A stretch of DNA of 64,000 bases, taken from contig JAQUVD010000016.1 in NCBI GenBank assembly GCA_028693555.1, positions 1-64,000 of the forward strand, in the 5' to 3' direction. Numbering within the stretch: the first letter of the stretch is position 1; each line of letters opens with the position of its first letter. Shown piece after piece: positions 1 through 7,112 of this stretch. Under the pieces are notes generated by a model. The model was not told where the DNA came from. It searched no databases and saw only the letters and a program-made list of their open reading frames with translations. Source of the stretch: Hespellia sp. (GTDB lineage Bacteria > Bacillota > Clostridia > Lachnospirales > Lachnospiraceae). Made by a program: the position numbers and the translations under genes.

Positions 1-41
1 TCTTCATTTGAAAGTTCGATTGCTGATGCTTTTTTCCCCAT
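1..41 (-). CDS. Partial gene start, possibly an IS630-like transposase
   Basis: An ATG at 41 follows a good ribosome site (TTTTGGAGG, 10 nt upstream) and opens a frame beginning MGKKASAIELSNE that runs off the window. The segment resembles the first residues of IS630-type transposases, where a short lead precedes a helix starting L-S-x-E-E, but 13 residues are too few to be sure. It has its own promoter and follows a prematurely ended P63C gene, which fits an inserted element. Confidence 0.4.
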   Translation of the reverse strand, partial: MGKKASAIELSNE

Positions 42-72
42 GATAATATCCTCCAAAAATAATGTTAAGGAT

Positions 73-101
73 ATTATAACACACGCAAGAAATATAGTCG
101 A
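73..101 (-). promoter_or_regulatory. Promoter of the partial gene at 1-41
   Basis: On the minus strand TCGACT (101-96) and a perfect TATAAT (78-73) are separated by 17 nt. The ribosome site follows about 20 nt downstream. The -35 box matches consensus at 4 of 6 positions. Confidence 0.6.
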
Positions 102-116
102 GTTATTAAAAAGATG

Positions 117-491
117 CTATACTAGTTGTTTCTGGCTATCCAAAAGAACCCCATCATCTCTCGCTGAAAGATATATTTCACAAATCCTCGATAATATTTC
201 AGCCCTATATCCAATCAATTCTCTACCTTTACTAATGTATACTACTGAAAAATCATCATCAGCAAATTCCTTTTCAATATAAGGGGCTAAATTATTCGCG
301 GTCAAAAACGCTGGTGCATTTTTTAACCTATATTCTTCAGATGGTCTACCCTTTCTCGGTCTATCAAATGCTGCAAATACAGCAGTGTTGGTTAATATAC
401 GAGTCCCATCATCAAGCACAGCACACGCAAGTTCTTTGTTTCCAATTACAATTTTTCCATCATAACTAACTTTATGCACAACTGGTTCCAT
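117..491 (-). pseudogene. P63C-domain protein, C-terminally truncated
   Basis: 124 residues resembling the N-terminal half of P63C-domain proteins, which are common in Firmicute mobile elements and of unproven function. Recognisable landmarks are C-x-V-L-x-DGTRIL near residue 25, the APAFLTANNLAPYI segment near 60, and I-C-x-x-x-L-x-ARDDG-x-L-x-SQ at the end. Family members continue for roughly another hundred residues past the SQ, whereas this frame stops at KQLV. The start follows GGAGG at normal spacing. The break lies next to a gene start with its own promoter (1-101), so truncation by an insertion is the simplest explanation. A natural short form cannot be excluded. Confidence 0.55.
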
Positions 492-519
492 AATACAACT
501 ACCTCCGACATAATTTTCT

Positions 520-762
520 CTAATTATACCATTGTGTAGTATGTTTTACAAATACAATCAATTCACCATCTGATGATTTGTGCATTCTCGTGCATTCTTT
601 TACTGAAAATATCATTGAAATATAGTAATCTTTCCATTTCGGTTCATCGTAGACCTTTTTCGTAGCTTTTAGCAATGCGTCCAAATCATTTTCCGCATAT
701 ACTCCTATCCAATCCCAAAATCCATTCTTGTCATTGTCAACTTGTATCTGGTATTTATTCAT
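520..762 (-). CDS. Hypothetical small protein
   Basis: An 80-residue protein I do not recognise, rich in charged and aromatic residues (WDWIGVYAEND, KWKDYYISMIF), with no membrane segment or cysteine motif. The start follows AAGGAAGGG. It is the first gene downstream of the repeat region 873-1211, which may hold its promoter. The long N-x-D-A-L-x-A-x-K segment suggests a small alpha/beta fold, but no function can be proposed. Confidence 0.6.
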   Translation of the reverse strand: MNKYQIQVDNDKNGFWDWIGVYAENDLDALLKATKKVYDEPKWKDYYISMIFSVKECTRMHKSSDGELIVFVKHTTQWYN

Positions 763-872
763 AAAATTTTCCCTTCCTTACGTTCTACGATATACTTCTC
801 CGTTCAAATGAACAAGGATAAATATCGGTGATAGGATGCATCTATTTCAAGAGAATATATATCGGTGTGTAT

Positions 873-917
873 ACTATTTTGTTTCACATCACAATCCTTT
901 TCAAATCGCACCGAACG
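873..917. repeat. Repeat copy 1 (diverged) of a family at about 150-bp spacing
   Basis: Contains ACTATTTTGTTTC (873-885) and an ACCGAACG end (910-917), the two anchors shared with the copies at 1001-1060 and 1152-1211. The sequence between the anchors is diverged. Confidence 0.5.
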
Positions 918-1000
918 GACAAAAAGAAATTTTCTAATCTCATACTAAACCCCATAATATCAATGCTTTATAGCGTGTTCAATCAAATTTATATAATTTT

Positions 1001-1060
1001 GTGAGAACCCACAAGATTAATAGGAAACTATTTTGTTTCTCCGTGTTTTTTACCGAACAC
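1001..1060. repeat. Repeat copy 2, 60 bp
   Basis: Begins GTGAGAAC and ends CCGAACAC. The centre GGAAAC-TATTTT-GTTTCT forms a small hairpin (GAAAC/GTTTC). It aligns end to end with the copy at 1152-1211 at the same length. It lies in a 640-bp gene-free stretch between 762 and 1402. Confidence 0.7.
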
Positions 1061-1151
1061 ACTACCGAACTACAGTAAAATTTTTATACTATTCCAATAA
1101 ACCATTGATATACCGCACTCTGTAGCATATGTTACTTAATTCAAAAAAACA

Positions 1152-1211
1152 GTGAGAACTTTCCGTCTCTGCAAGAAACTATTTCGTTTCTCGCCGTTTC
1201 TTGCCGAACAC
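1152..1211. repeat. Repeat copy 3, 60 bp
   Basis: Begins GTGAGAAC and ends CCGAACAC. The centre AGAAAC-TATTTC-GTTTCT forms the same small hairpin as copy 2. The ACTATTT anchors of copies 1, 2 and 3 are 154 and 151 bp apart. Candidate roles are protein-binding sites of an origin, partition or recombination system, or repeated regulatory sites. The sequence alone does not decide. Confidence 0.7.
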
Positions 1212-1401
1212 TTATTGTTTTCTCATAAATATTAAGACTGTCCGCTAGATAAATTACTACGGAGGCTCTGCAAACGCCTTAAAATCAATGTTTCTTTATA
1301 TCACCGTAATTTCTTATCGAACTCATATAAACGACAAATCTTTTACAGTGAAATTTTCTCCTATCAGTATCACTTTTATCCAACATATCCATAGAACGTG
1401 C

Positions 1402-1986
1402 TTATTTTCCCTCCTCTGCATATCTCCAACTTACAATGTCAACCCGACTCGGTTTCCCGAATGTCTCACAGTATTCATAATAACAACTTCCATTCCACCT
1501 ATGATTATCCCATTCTTTACCAAAAACATCTTTTACGATAATATTTTCCCCTGTGATTGGAATACAATAGTAATCATGCCAAATATAATCAGTTTTTTGG
1601 TTTACATCAATGTTATTCAGCTTATCGCACTTTTTTAATGCTTCATCATAGGTTGAGAAAAGACGTTCCTCTTCAACATTTTTATTATCAAACTTATTTC
1701 CATCAATGCGGTATCTCAAAACTTGTCCTTGTCTTGAAACACTAAAACGGACGCTTGTAATTGTATGTGGGTTTTCATCAACAGAATATATCTTAATATC
1801 CTTTTTCTCTAATACGACACGACCTTTTCCGCAACATTTTGGACAGGGCATTGTATATCCTCTATATTTAATATTTCCTTCCCCCAAACATACATCACAA
1901 GTTTTTGTTGTATCTTTATGTACTTTTCTATGACTTATAACAAATACTTTTTGATCTACATCATATTTATTTTCCACACTAAGCAT
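1402..1986 (-). CDS. Hypothetical protein with DnaJ-like zinc-finger repeats
   Basis: 194 residues. Near residues 30-55 there are two CxxCxGxG-type units (CDVCLGEG and CPKCCGKG) like half of a DnaJ cysteine-rich zinc finger, without a J domain. The rest has no motif I know. The gene follows the 1988-2230 gene so closely that the stop and start nearly touch (TAAAATG), and AGAGGAAAAA inside the upstream gene serves as its ribosome site, indicating translational coupling. Similar zinc-ribbon proteins occur in phage and plasmid operons. A metal-dependent binding or chaperone-like role is only inference. Confidence 0.6.
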   Translation of the reverse strand: MLSVENKYDVDQKVFVISHRKVHKDTTKTCDVCLGEGNIKYRGYTMPCPKCCGKGRVVLEKKDIKIYSVDENPHTITSVRFSVSRQGQVLRYRIDGNKFDNKNVEEERLFSTYDEALKKCDKLNNIDVNQKTDYIWHDYYCIPITGENIIVKDVFGKEWDNHRWNGSCYYEYCETFGKPSRVDIVSWRYAEEGK

Positions 1987-1987
1987 T

Positions 1988-2230
1988 TTATTTTTCCTCT
2001 ACTTTCTTTTGGTTACTTCGTATAAACTGGCAGTTAGATAATTCGGTAATAGCATCACGGTTAATAGTTCTTCCATCATAAAAGATGCTGTGAATATCTG
2101 CTTGTGGGAATCGGAACTTTACCGATTTTATAAGGCGTTGAATCTTGCTGTTATATTTTTCTTGATAGAGATAATCTACTGTTTCCATCTTTCCATTCTT
2201 TCTTGTATAGGTAATTTTTCCTGTCTTCAT
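1988..2230 (-). CDS. Hypothetical small basic protein
   Basis: 80 residues, rich in lysine and tyrosine at the N-terminus (KTGKITYTRKNGK), with no recognisable domain. The ribosome site is weak (GTGAGAT). It sits between the LexA-like gene (2245-2475) and the zinc-finger gene (1402-1986) in one minus-strand operon and is probably co-transcribed with them. No function is proposed. Confidence 0.55.
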   Translation of the reverse strand: MKTGKITYTRKNGKMETVDYLYQEKYNSKIQRLIKSVKFRFPQADIHSIFYDGRTINRDAITELSNCQFIRSNQKKVEEK

Positions 2231-2244
2231 CTTCTATCTCACTT

Positions 2245-2475
2245 TCACACTTTTACAAATTCATATCCAATTACTTTAATTGCTCTTGGTGTTTTTGGTT
2301 TCATTTTAATTTTTCCAAATGATTCAAGCTTCCATAAAACAGGGATAATCATTGAATCCGCTCTTCCAACTTTCAAAGCAATCTCTCTATAACTTGGTGG
2401 ATAGCCATTTTCCGATATGTACGACACTATAAAATCATATACTCGAATATCCTCATAACTCAATTCCTTTTTCAT
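2245..2475 (-). CDS. LexA-type winged-helix DNA-binding protein, no peptidase domain
   Basis: 76 residues matching only the N-terminal DNA-binding domain of LexA: IVSYISENGYPPSYREIA, then a V-L-x-K-L-x-x-G-K-I-K wing and P-R-A-I-x-V. The autocleavage peptidase half of LexA, with its Ser/Lys pair, is absent, so this is a stand-alone binder that cannot self-cleave. A good GAGGTGAAA ribosome site sets the start. Such short forms are common in Firmicute mobile elements and could compete with host LexA or control the element's own promoters. Confidence 0.75.
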   Translation of the reverse strand: MKKELSYEDIRVYDFIVSYISENGYPPSYREIALKVGRADSMIIPVLWKLESFGKIKMKPKTPRAIKVIGYEFVKV

Positions 2476-2494
2476 ATAATTTCACCTCATTAGT

Positions 2495-2710
2495 TTATTC
2501 TGATTTATCATTTTCTTCATTCTCAATGTCCTCAAATATATCTCTCAGATTCTGAATATCCGATTTTAAAAACCATGCTCTACCTTCTAACTCTATCGGC
2601 GTTCCGTTCTCCGCTGCTAAAATCAGTTTATCTTCCATATCTTTTTTGCCATCACTTTTCCCCAACTCGTATAATCTCTTCTCTTGATCTGTATTGAATG
2701 CCATGCTCAT
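2495..2710 (-). CDS. Hypothetical small acidic protein
   Basis: 71 residues, charged, with a glutamate-rich end (EDIENEENDKSE). The segment GTPIELEGRAWFLKSDIQNL is folded-looking but unassigned. The start follows AGAAAGGAAAA. It is 19 bp upstream of the LexA-like gene and likely co-transcribed with it. No function can be proposed. Confidence 0.55.
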   Translation of the reverse strand: MSMAFNTDQEKRLYELGKSDGKKDMEDKLILAAENGTPIELEGRAWFLKSDIQNLRDIFEDIENEENDKSE

Positions 2711-2820
2711 ATTGTTTTTTCCTTTCTTGATGCGTTATTAATCTCAAACTTTGAACATATTCATCTTATATAAAGGTTTCCATATATTAGTTGTAAATGT
2801 TCAAACTTTTAGTTGCTCCG

Positions 2821-3414
2821 TCAATTCTGTTCAGCAATTTTCAAATATTTATATATGGATGTCCTGCTAAGTTTGGTCAACCTTGCAAATTCCGATAAAT
2901 TAATATTCCCATTTGCAAACTGTGGATAATAGCGAAAGAACACTTGTGGTATATCATCTGTAGTTGTCTTTCTTCTTCCTGGCACATGTCCTTTAGCTTT
3001 AGCATTTGCCATACCGGATTTAATTCTCTCTATAGTTATCTCTCTTTCCATCTGCGCAAATACTGACATCATTCTAAGCATTCCAGATGTCATAGGTGAA
3101 ACCGAATCACCGGTACAATCAACAACAAATCCTCCGACTATCAACTTCATATGATTGTCCTGCACGAATTCCAATATCTCACACAATTGTTTTGTTGACC
3201 TTGACAGTCTGCTTACTTCCGTACAAGCGATTGTATCCCCTTCTTTAACTGTTTCCAGTAACTGCTGCAACTTCTCTCTGTCTTCATGTGATCCCGATTC
3301 ATATTCCCAGAAGATATTTTTTTCCTTGATTCCAATTGCAATCAGATCTCTTTTCTGCCGGTTGATGTCCTGACGTTCTTCATTCGTACTTGCTCTTGCA
3401 TATCCGTACTCCAA
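2821..3414 (-). CDS. Serine recombinase, resolvase/invertase family
   Basis: A 197-residue small serine recombinase. The catalytic segment YARAS places the nucleophile at Ser9 with Arg7. The R-L-S-R motif gives Arg69 and Arg72, as in gamma-delta resolvase. The long E helix begins near MEREIT (122-127), and a C-terminal helix-turn-helix (FARLTKLSRTSIYKYLK) lies near 172-192. The length is that of a resolvase or invertase, not a large integrase. The start is TTG, set by AAGGAGGAATC just upstream. Expected roles are multimer resolution or inversion within the element. An inverted repeat at 3490-3523 upstream is a candidate crossover or operator site. Confidence 0.9.
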   Translation of the reverse strand: MEYGYARASTNEERQDINRQKRDLIAIGIKEKNIFWEYESGSHEDREKLQQLLETVKEGDTIACTEVSRLSRSTKQLCEILEFVQDNHMKLIVGGFVVDCTGDSVSPMTSGMLRMMSVFAQMEREITIERIKSGMANAKAKGHVPGRRKTTTDDIPQVFFRYYPQFANGNINLSEFARLTKLSRTSIYKYLKIAEQN

Positions 3415-3489
3415 TCTTGATTCCTCCTTCCTTACTCTCTACTTTATAAATAATAAAAGATTTCTCGATTTTCCACGCTAAAACAAATT

Positions 3490-3523
3490 TGTTCACAAAA
3501 AGGTGTAAAATAATTCGTGAACA
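3490..3523. promoter_or_regulatory. Inverted repeat upstream of the resolvase
   Basis: TGTTCAC (3490-3496) and GTGAACA (3517-3523) are perfect 7-bp arms around a 20-bp centre, 76 bp upstream of the resolvase start. The size and location suit a resolvase site or autoregulatory operator. This is inference from position. Confidence 0.45.
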
Positions 3524-3629
3524 GAAACAGACCGATTTAATGTATAAAAAGGCAAATTTTCATTTGAGATTCAATGTACACGCTTTCAAGTGTTTTCTTG
3601 AACAACATATTCCGCAGTGATATTTCCAC

Positions 3630-3658
3630 TTGTCCTTTTATGGTTCCGCATATATACT
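3630..3658 (+). promoter_or_regulatory. Promoter of the small plus-strand gene at 3683
   Basis: TTGTCC (3630-3635) and TATACT (3653-3658) are separated by 17 nt. Transcription would start near 3665, just before the AAAGGAG at 3667-3673. This argues against a translation start at the GTG at 3617. Confidence 0.5.
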
Positions 3659-3682
3659 ATCAGTGTAAAGGAGCGTGATATT

Positions 3683-3961
3683 ATTAATATTGAAATAAAG
3701 CCTAGAAATAAGGCACGAGATTTTCTGCATAAGATTTATTCTAAGATTGAAGATTTAGCATTTTCTTTCCTTCTGAAACTTCCTGAGTCCATCATTCCAA
3801 ATTTTCTCATGAATTGGCTTGAACATTATACCAATAAGAGAATCCAAGAATTAAAACAACATACCATCAAACAGAATTGGGATAAAACATATTTAGAAAG
3901 GGCTGTCAAGGAAATTTCCATCGGGCAGCAAGACAATAAAAGAGCACCAGACAAGGAATAA
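3683..3961 (+). CDS. Conserved small mobile-element protein, probable non-AUG start
   Basis: About 92 residues. It contains KPRNKARDFL, LPESIIPNFLMNWLEHYT and a basic C-terminal half. I have the impression of related short proteins in Lachnospiraceae integrative elements, of unknown function. The frame stays open back to a GTG at 3617, but the only good ribosome site (AAAGGAG, 3667-3673) and the promoter lie downstream of that. Behind it the frame offers only ATT codons (3680, 3683) as initiators, so an ATT start, as in infC, is proposed. It is the only plus-strand gene in this part of the element. Confidence 0.55.
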   Translation: MNIEIKPRNKARDFLHKIYSKIEDLAFSFLLKLPESIIPNFLMNWLEHYTNKRIQELKQHTIKQNWDKTYLERAVKEISIGQQDNKRAPDKE

Positions 3962-3982
3962 TCTTTTCCCCCTACTGGTGCT
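3943..3982. terminator. Possible hairpin terminator after the 3683 gene
   Basis: AGCACCAG (3943-3950) and CTGGTGCT (3975-3982) are perfect 8-bp arms spanning the stop codon. The T-tract on the plus strand is poor, so termination efficiency is doubtful. Confidence 0.35.
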
Positions 3983-4000
3983 ACTCGTGTTTGTTATTGC

Positions 4001-4183
4001 TTATTTAATTCTAAATTCTTCCGATTCATCATTTGTGAGTGGTCTGCCGATTCTTTTAACTTTGTCAATCATTTTTCTCCACTCATATCTTTTTCCGTCA
4101 GATGGTTCTGTTAGTCTTCCGTCTTTTGCATAATAAGAAATATCATTATTGAAATCAATTCTCTTCTTTGCCATTGTCAACAT
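4001..4183 (-). CDS. Hypothetical small basic protein
   Basis: About 60 residues (MLTMAKKRIDF...), basic, with an R-I-G-R-P-L-T motif near the end. The start was chosen at the ATG behind GGTGGAGC. A GTG three codons earlier and an ATG three codons later are alternatives. The gene follows the GNAT-like gene with almost no gap and is probably co-translated with it. I recognise no domain. Confidence 0.5.
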   Translation of the reverse strand: MLTMAKKRIDFNNDISYYAKDGRLTEPSDGKRYEWRKMIDKVKRIGRPLTNDESEEFRIK

Positions 4184-4192
4184 ACGCTCCAC

Positions 4193-4696
4193 CTACTTTC
4201 TTAAATATTTATCTATTAGTATTTTCGCTGCCATGTCATCAATATACATCCTCTGTCCATCAATGACTTGTGCATTCAATGTTTTTTCGTAATAACTTAT
4301 CAAATCGCTTTTTGCTGTAAAGGCAACAAATCCATCACAACCATTTTCCAAACTAACTTGACATGCAATCGCAAATAAATGACCACCAACACCTACATAC
4401 ATACCAGTGTGTCCATAATTATGCGGTGCAGTTTCCACAATATCTACATCTGCCACCCCACCGTCAATCCTAAATGAAATTCTACCTTGCACAATATTAC
4501 TATCTTTCAGGAATACTTCATAAATAGTATAACCATCTTTTTCTGTTGTACTCCAATTAAATTTCCACCCCTTGTAATCCTTCGGCTTGATTGGCATTGT
4601 ACGACATCTATATTCTGTATCTAAAATTATTCCTGTCTCACGTTCAACAAGACAATCCGTGAGTTTGTCTATGAGTATATCAACTTCCAAATTCAT
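4193..4696 (-). CDS. GNAT-like acyltransferase-fold protein
   Basis: 167 residues. The order of segments, YTIYEVFLKDSNIVQGRIS, VDIVETAPHNYG, then VGVGGHLFAIACQVSLENG and a C-terminal SYYEKTLNAQ with MYIDD, matches a family of GNAT-fold proteins found in gut Firmicute mobile elements. In these an N- or H-rich loop stands where GNAT acetyltransferases bind the acetyl-CoA pyrophosphate. The canonical Q/R-x-x-G-x-G/A loop is weak (VGVGGHLF), so catalysis is uncertain. It could be a small acyltransferase antitoxin or modification enzyme, or a non-catalytic relative. The substrate is unknown. Confidence 0.55.
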   Translation of the reverse strand: MNLEVDILIDKLTDCLVERETGIILDTEYRCRTMPIKPKDYKGWKFNWSTTEKDGYTIYEVFLKDSNIVQGRISFRIDGGVADVDIVETAPHNYGHTGMYVGVGGHLFAIACQVSLENGCDGFVAFTAKSDLISYYEKTLNAQVIDGQRMYIDDMAAKILIDKYLRK

Positions 4697-4803
4697 CCTT
4701 CTTTCTTGTTATATTATATCATATATAGCGCAAAACTTCCACTTTTCCTAACGAACATTTTGTAATGTTTGTGAAATCGTAAAACCAAGCATCTCGCATC
4801 TTT

Positions 4804-5160
4804 TCAAACTTCCATCGGTACTTTTGATGGTAATTCTTCTACTGTACATCCTAATATCTTGCATAATCTTTCAGAATTATCTATTGTATTGGGAATCACT
4901 TCCATAATATCGTTCGGCGTACATTCCAACCACGTACATAGTGATTCTATTGCTTTTGTGTCGATAGATGTTATTCTTCTCTTGAATACTGGATTATCCT
5001 TTGTTGAATTATTTGGATCTTTATATTCCTCAAAAATTCCTGTTCCAGTTTTAAGTTTTCGCAAAGTTTCTTGACCTATTATTTTTTCTTCTCGTATTCT
5101 TGAAGTGTTCTTACCTCGGATTTTCATTATATTAAAAAGTTTTTCGTAATATATCAACAT
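4804..5160 (-). CDS. XRE/Cro-type transcriptional regulator (HTH_26-like)
   Basis: 118 residues. The N-terminal YYEKLFNIMKIRG, then SRIREEKIIGQETLRKLKTG and later AIESLCTWLECTPNDIME, is the usual arrangement of short Cro/CI-like regulators of Firmicute elements. Here about 20 extra residues (FEEYKDPNNSTKDNPVF) are inserted between the recognition helix and the last helices. The inverted repeat at 5185-5218 directly upstream is a good candidate for its own operator. The start follows GAGAGGACTTT. Confidence 0.8.
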   Translation of the reverse strand: MLIYYEKLFNIMKIRGKNTSRIREEKIIGQETLRKLKTGTGIFEEYKDPNNSTKDNPVFKRRITSIDTKAIESLCTWLECTPNDIMEVIPNTIDNSERLCKILGCTVEELPSKVPMEV

Positions 5161-5184
5161 AAAGTCCTCTCTTTCCTAATATAC

Positions 5185-5218
5185 AATGGTAACACTACAG
5201 CACCACCATGCTACCATT
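5185..5218. promoter_or_regulatory. Inverted repeat, candidate operator of the XRE regulator
   Basis: AATGGTA (5185-5191) and TACCATT (5212-5218) are perfect arms 20 bp apart, 25 bp upstream of the regulator's start. They also lie close to the end of the HNH gene. Confidence 0.5.
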
Positions 5219-5262
5219 ATATATTAAAACCACCTTTTTTCCAACCACAAAGAGAAAACGAT

Positions 5263-5793
5263 TCAGCATCTTATCAAGTGTCTTGCCAATTTCCACCTCA
5301 AGGAGTCTTCCCCAAGTCTTTTTCCAGTCTGATATAAATAAATGCAACCAATTCTTTCCATGAAATCTTGTGGTAAAATATTCATTTTTATACTATTGCA
5401 CATCTGGCAACTGCATTGCAGATTTTCCATGGCATCAGCACCGTCCTTGTCTAAAGGAATAATATGATCCAGTGTCATTTCCGAAAAATCCAGTTTTCGA
5501 CCACAAATATTGCACCGTCCGTTATATCTGTTGTATATCTCTATGCGCTCATTCCGTGAATATGTCTTTCTATTTCGTTTCCTCTTTGACACCTTATCTA
5601 AATTTCCATCTACCCCAACTTGATATACATGATAGTAAGATAATTTTCCTGGTACTCGCTTTCTTACTTCTCGCGCCTTTTGTGGTGTACTCCATGTATG
5701 TGCTTTTTCCAATTCAAAAACTTTGATTACTTTTCCAGAATCAGCAAACGCAGCGAACATCGTTCCATTATACAAAACATATCTTTCACTCAT
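5263..5793 (-). CDS. HNH endonuclease
   Basis: 176 residues. The C-terminal half is a classic HNH domain: CNICGRKLDF, then MTLDHIIPLDKDGADAMENL and CQMCNSIKMN, with the two CxxC pairs binding structural zinc and the DH and N residues forming the metal-dependent active site. The N-terminal 80 residues (YNGTMFAAF, KAREVRKRVPGKL) are basic and may bind DNA. The start follows AAGGAGCG. In this setting it could be a packaging nuclease, a homing enzyme or a restriction nuclease. Packaging cannot be supported because no terminase is in view. Confidence 0.85.
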   Translation of the reverse strand: MSERYVLYNGTMFAAFADSGKVIKVFELEKAHTWSTPQKAREVRKRVPGKLSYYHVYQVGVDGNLDKVSKRKRNRKTYSRNERIEIYNRYNGRCNICGRKLDFSEMTLDHIIPLDKDGADAMENLQCSCQMCNSIKMNILPQDFMERIGCIYLYQTGKRLGEDSLRWKLARHLIRC

Positions 5794-5821
5794 TTATGTA
5801 TCGCTCCTTCCATCTCATTGC

Positions 5822-6406
5822 TCATGCTGTTCTTTTTCTTGATAAACTCATGATAGCTTCTCCAATTTTCGCAAGATGTTCATTGTATTTCCGTCTATCA
5901 ATTCCAAATTTGCGTTTAATCTCCCTTTCCGAATATCCATCAAGAACAAGGCGCATTATTTCCGCTTGGTCTCTTGTTACTAATTTAGAGACAGCATCCA
6001 AAAACATCTCGTCATTTTCTGTAAACACAAGATTACGTTCTATATCACTTGTCAAATCAGGAATTATTTCATCAACCATTCCTACATCAGACTGATTTAC
6101 ACTTATCAGCGCATCCAAGCTAGTAATTCCTTGCACAGGGTTCCGTTTCATTGTTTTCATTTTTTTGAAATGATTTCCAATAGCTGAATTCATGTGTTGC
6201 CATGCTATTTTGTCAAATACATGTTCTTGCAAATCTTTTCTCACCATATACTGTTGACATGCGAGTAAATATCTTTCCAACACGACATCATAATATTCTT
6301 TAGGATCATAACCTTTCATTCCAAGAAACTTGTATATAATATCGTGATGTTGCTCTGCAAAAATCCTTTCCGTTTCACTTAATACTTCTAATTTTGTTCT
6401 TCTCAT
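5822..6406 (-). CDS. Sigma-factor-like regulator, copy 1
   Basis: 194 residues. A helical N-terminal region (AEQHHDIIYKFLGMKGYDPKEYYDVVLERYLLAC) resembles sigma region 2, and the C-terminal LVTRDQAEIMRLVLDGYSEREIKRKFG looks like region 4 with a helix-turn-helix. It shares this layout and many positions with its upstream neighbour (6423-6980), so the two are tandem paralogues. Such proteins control late or conjugation genes in Firmicute phages and ICEs. The two genes are 16 bp apart with the GATGGAG ribosome site in the gap. A consensus promoter for them cannot be predicted. Confidence 0.65.
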   Translation of the reverse strand: MRRTKLEVLSETERIFAEQHHDIIYKFLGMKGYDPKEYYDVVLERYLLACQQYMVRKDLQEHVFDKIAWQHMNSAIGNHFKKMKTMKRNPVQGITSLDALISVNQSDVGMVDEIIPDLTSDIERNLVFTENDEMFLDAVSKLVTRDQAEIMRLVLDGYSEREIKRKFGIDRRKYNEHLAKIGEAIMSLSRKRTA

Positions 6407-6422
6407 ATTTCCATTTCTCCAT

Positions 6423-6980
6423 CTAATATTTTTCCAAAATGCTTTCTAATCTGTTTCTTATCCGTCCAAGTTCCTTGTAATAAGTAGACGGTTTTATTTC
6501 CAATACCAAATAAACTTCTTTGTTCGAATATCCATACACTTTCAATTCCACAATCAACCTTTGTATGGCTGATAGGTCTTGCAACAAAATTTCCATTGTT
6601 ATCTCATCCATTATATTGGATTCAACACTTTTTCCACCTACAGTATTATAAAAATTTTCCATATCAGCGCATTCAGTATCAAGACTAACAACTCCATTCT
6701 CTGTATATCTGCGCTTGCTTTTTTCCATCCTGAAAAAGTTTCCGATTTCAGACCGCATGTACATCCATGCTATAAATGTGAAATCATATTTCCGCTGCAA
6801 ATCCGCTCTTTCATCATATATCTGAACTGCCTTTAAATACCCAAACACAAGTATGCTGTAATGTTCTTCCACTGAATAACCAAATCTATGAATGAATCCG
6901 TAAATCAAGTTATGATTTTTTTCCGCTGTCTGCTTTTGATACTCTGATAACGGATGTAGTTTATTTCTTTTCGCTTTCAC
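6423..6980 (-). CDS. Sigma-factor-like regulator, copy 2
   Basis: 185 residues, paralogous to 5822-6406: AEKNHNLIYGFIHRFGYSVEEHYSILVFGYLKAVQIY in the region 2 position and LSAIQRLIVELKVYGYSNKEVYLVLEI in the region 4 position. The start is probably GTG behind GGAGTGTGAG. It comes first in a two-gene unit with its paralogue. A pair of related sigma-like proteins may form a cascade or a heteromeric regulator. No anti-sigma gene is evident nearby. Confidence 0.6.
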   Translation of the reverse strand: MKAKRNKLHPLSEYQKQTAEKNHNLIYGFIHRFGYSVEEHYSILVFGYLKAVQIYDERADLQRKYDFTFIAWMYMRSEIGNFFRMEKSKRRYTENGVVSLDTECADMENFYNTVGGKSVESNIMDEITMEILLQDLSAIQRLIVELKVYGYSNKEVYLVLEIKPSTYYKELGRIRNRLESILEKY

Positions 6981-7040
6981 CTGCTCACACTCCTTCTATC
7001 CCATCTCAATCTCAGTCTCTTCAACATCAAAAATTATTAG

Positions 7041-7095
7041 AAAGTTACACCGACTCTTTATAAAAGATATACTATATAGTAGTCAGTGTAACTTT
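7041..7095 (-). terminator. Long hairpin between 7113 gene and sigma-like genes
   Basis: AAAGTTACAC (7041-7050) and GTGTAACTTT (7086-7095) pair perfectly. GACT (7052-7055) and AGTC (7081-7084) extend the stem inside. On the minus strand it is followed by T-rich sequence, fitting a terminator after the 7113-7541 gene. A palindromic regulatory site is the alternative. Confidence 0.5.
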
Positions 7096-7112
7096 TCCTC
7101 TGATATTTGTAC

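Noticed and set aside
2821-3414. The serine recombinase as the element's integrase
   Set aside because: It is resolvase-sized and sits about 12 kb from the visible junction, with no attachment site beside it.
3617-3682. N-terminal extension of the 3683 gene from GTG at 3617
   Set aside because: It would translate through the promoter and ribosome site, and the residues are unlike the rest.
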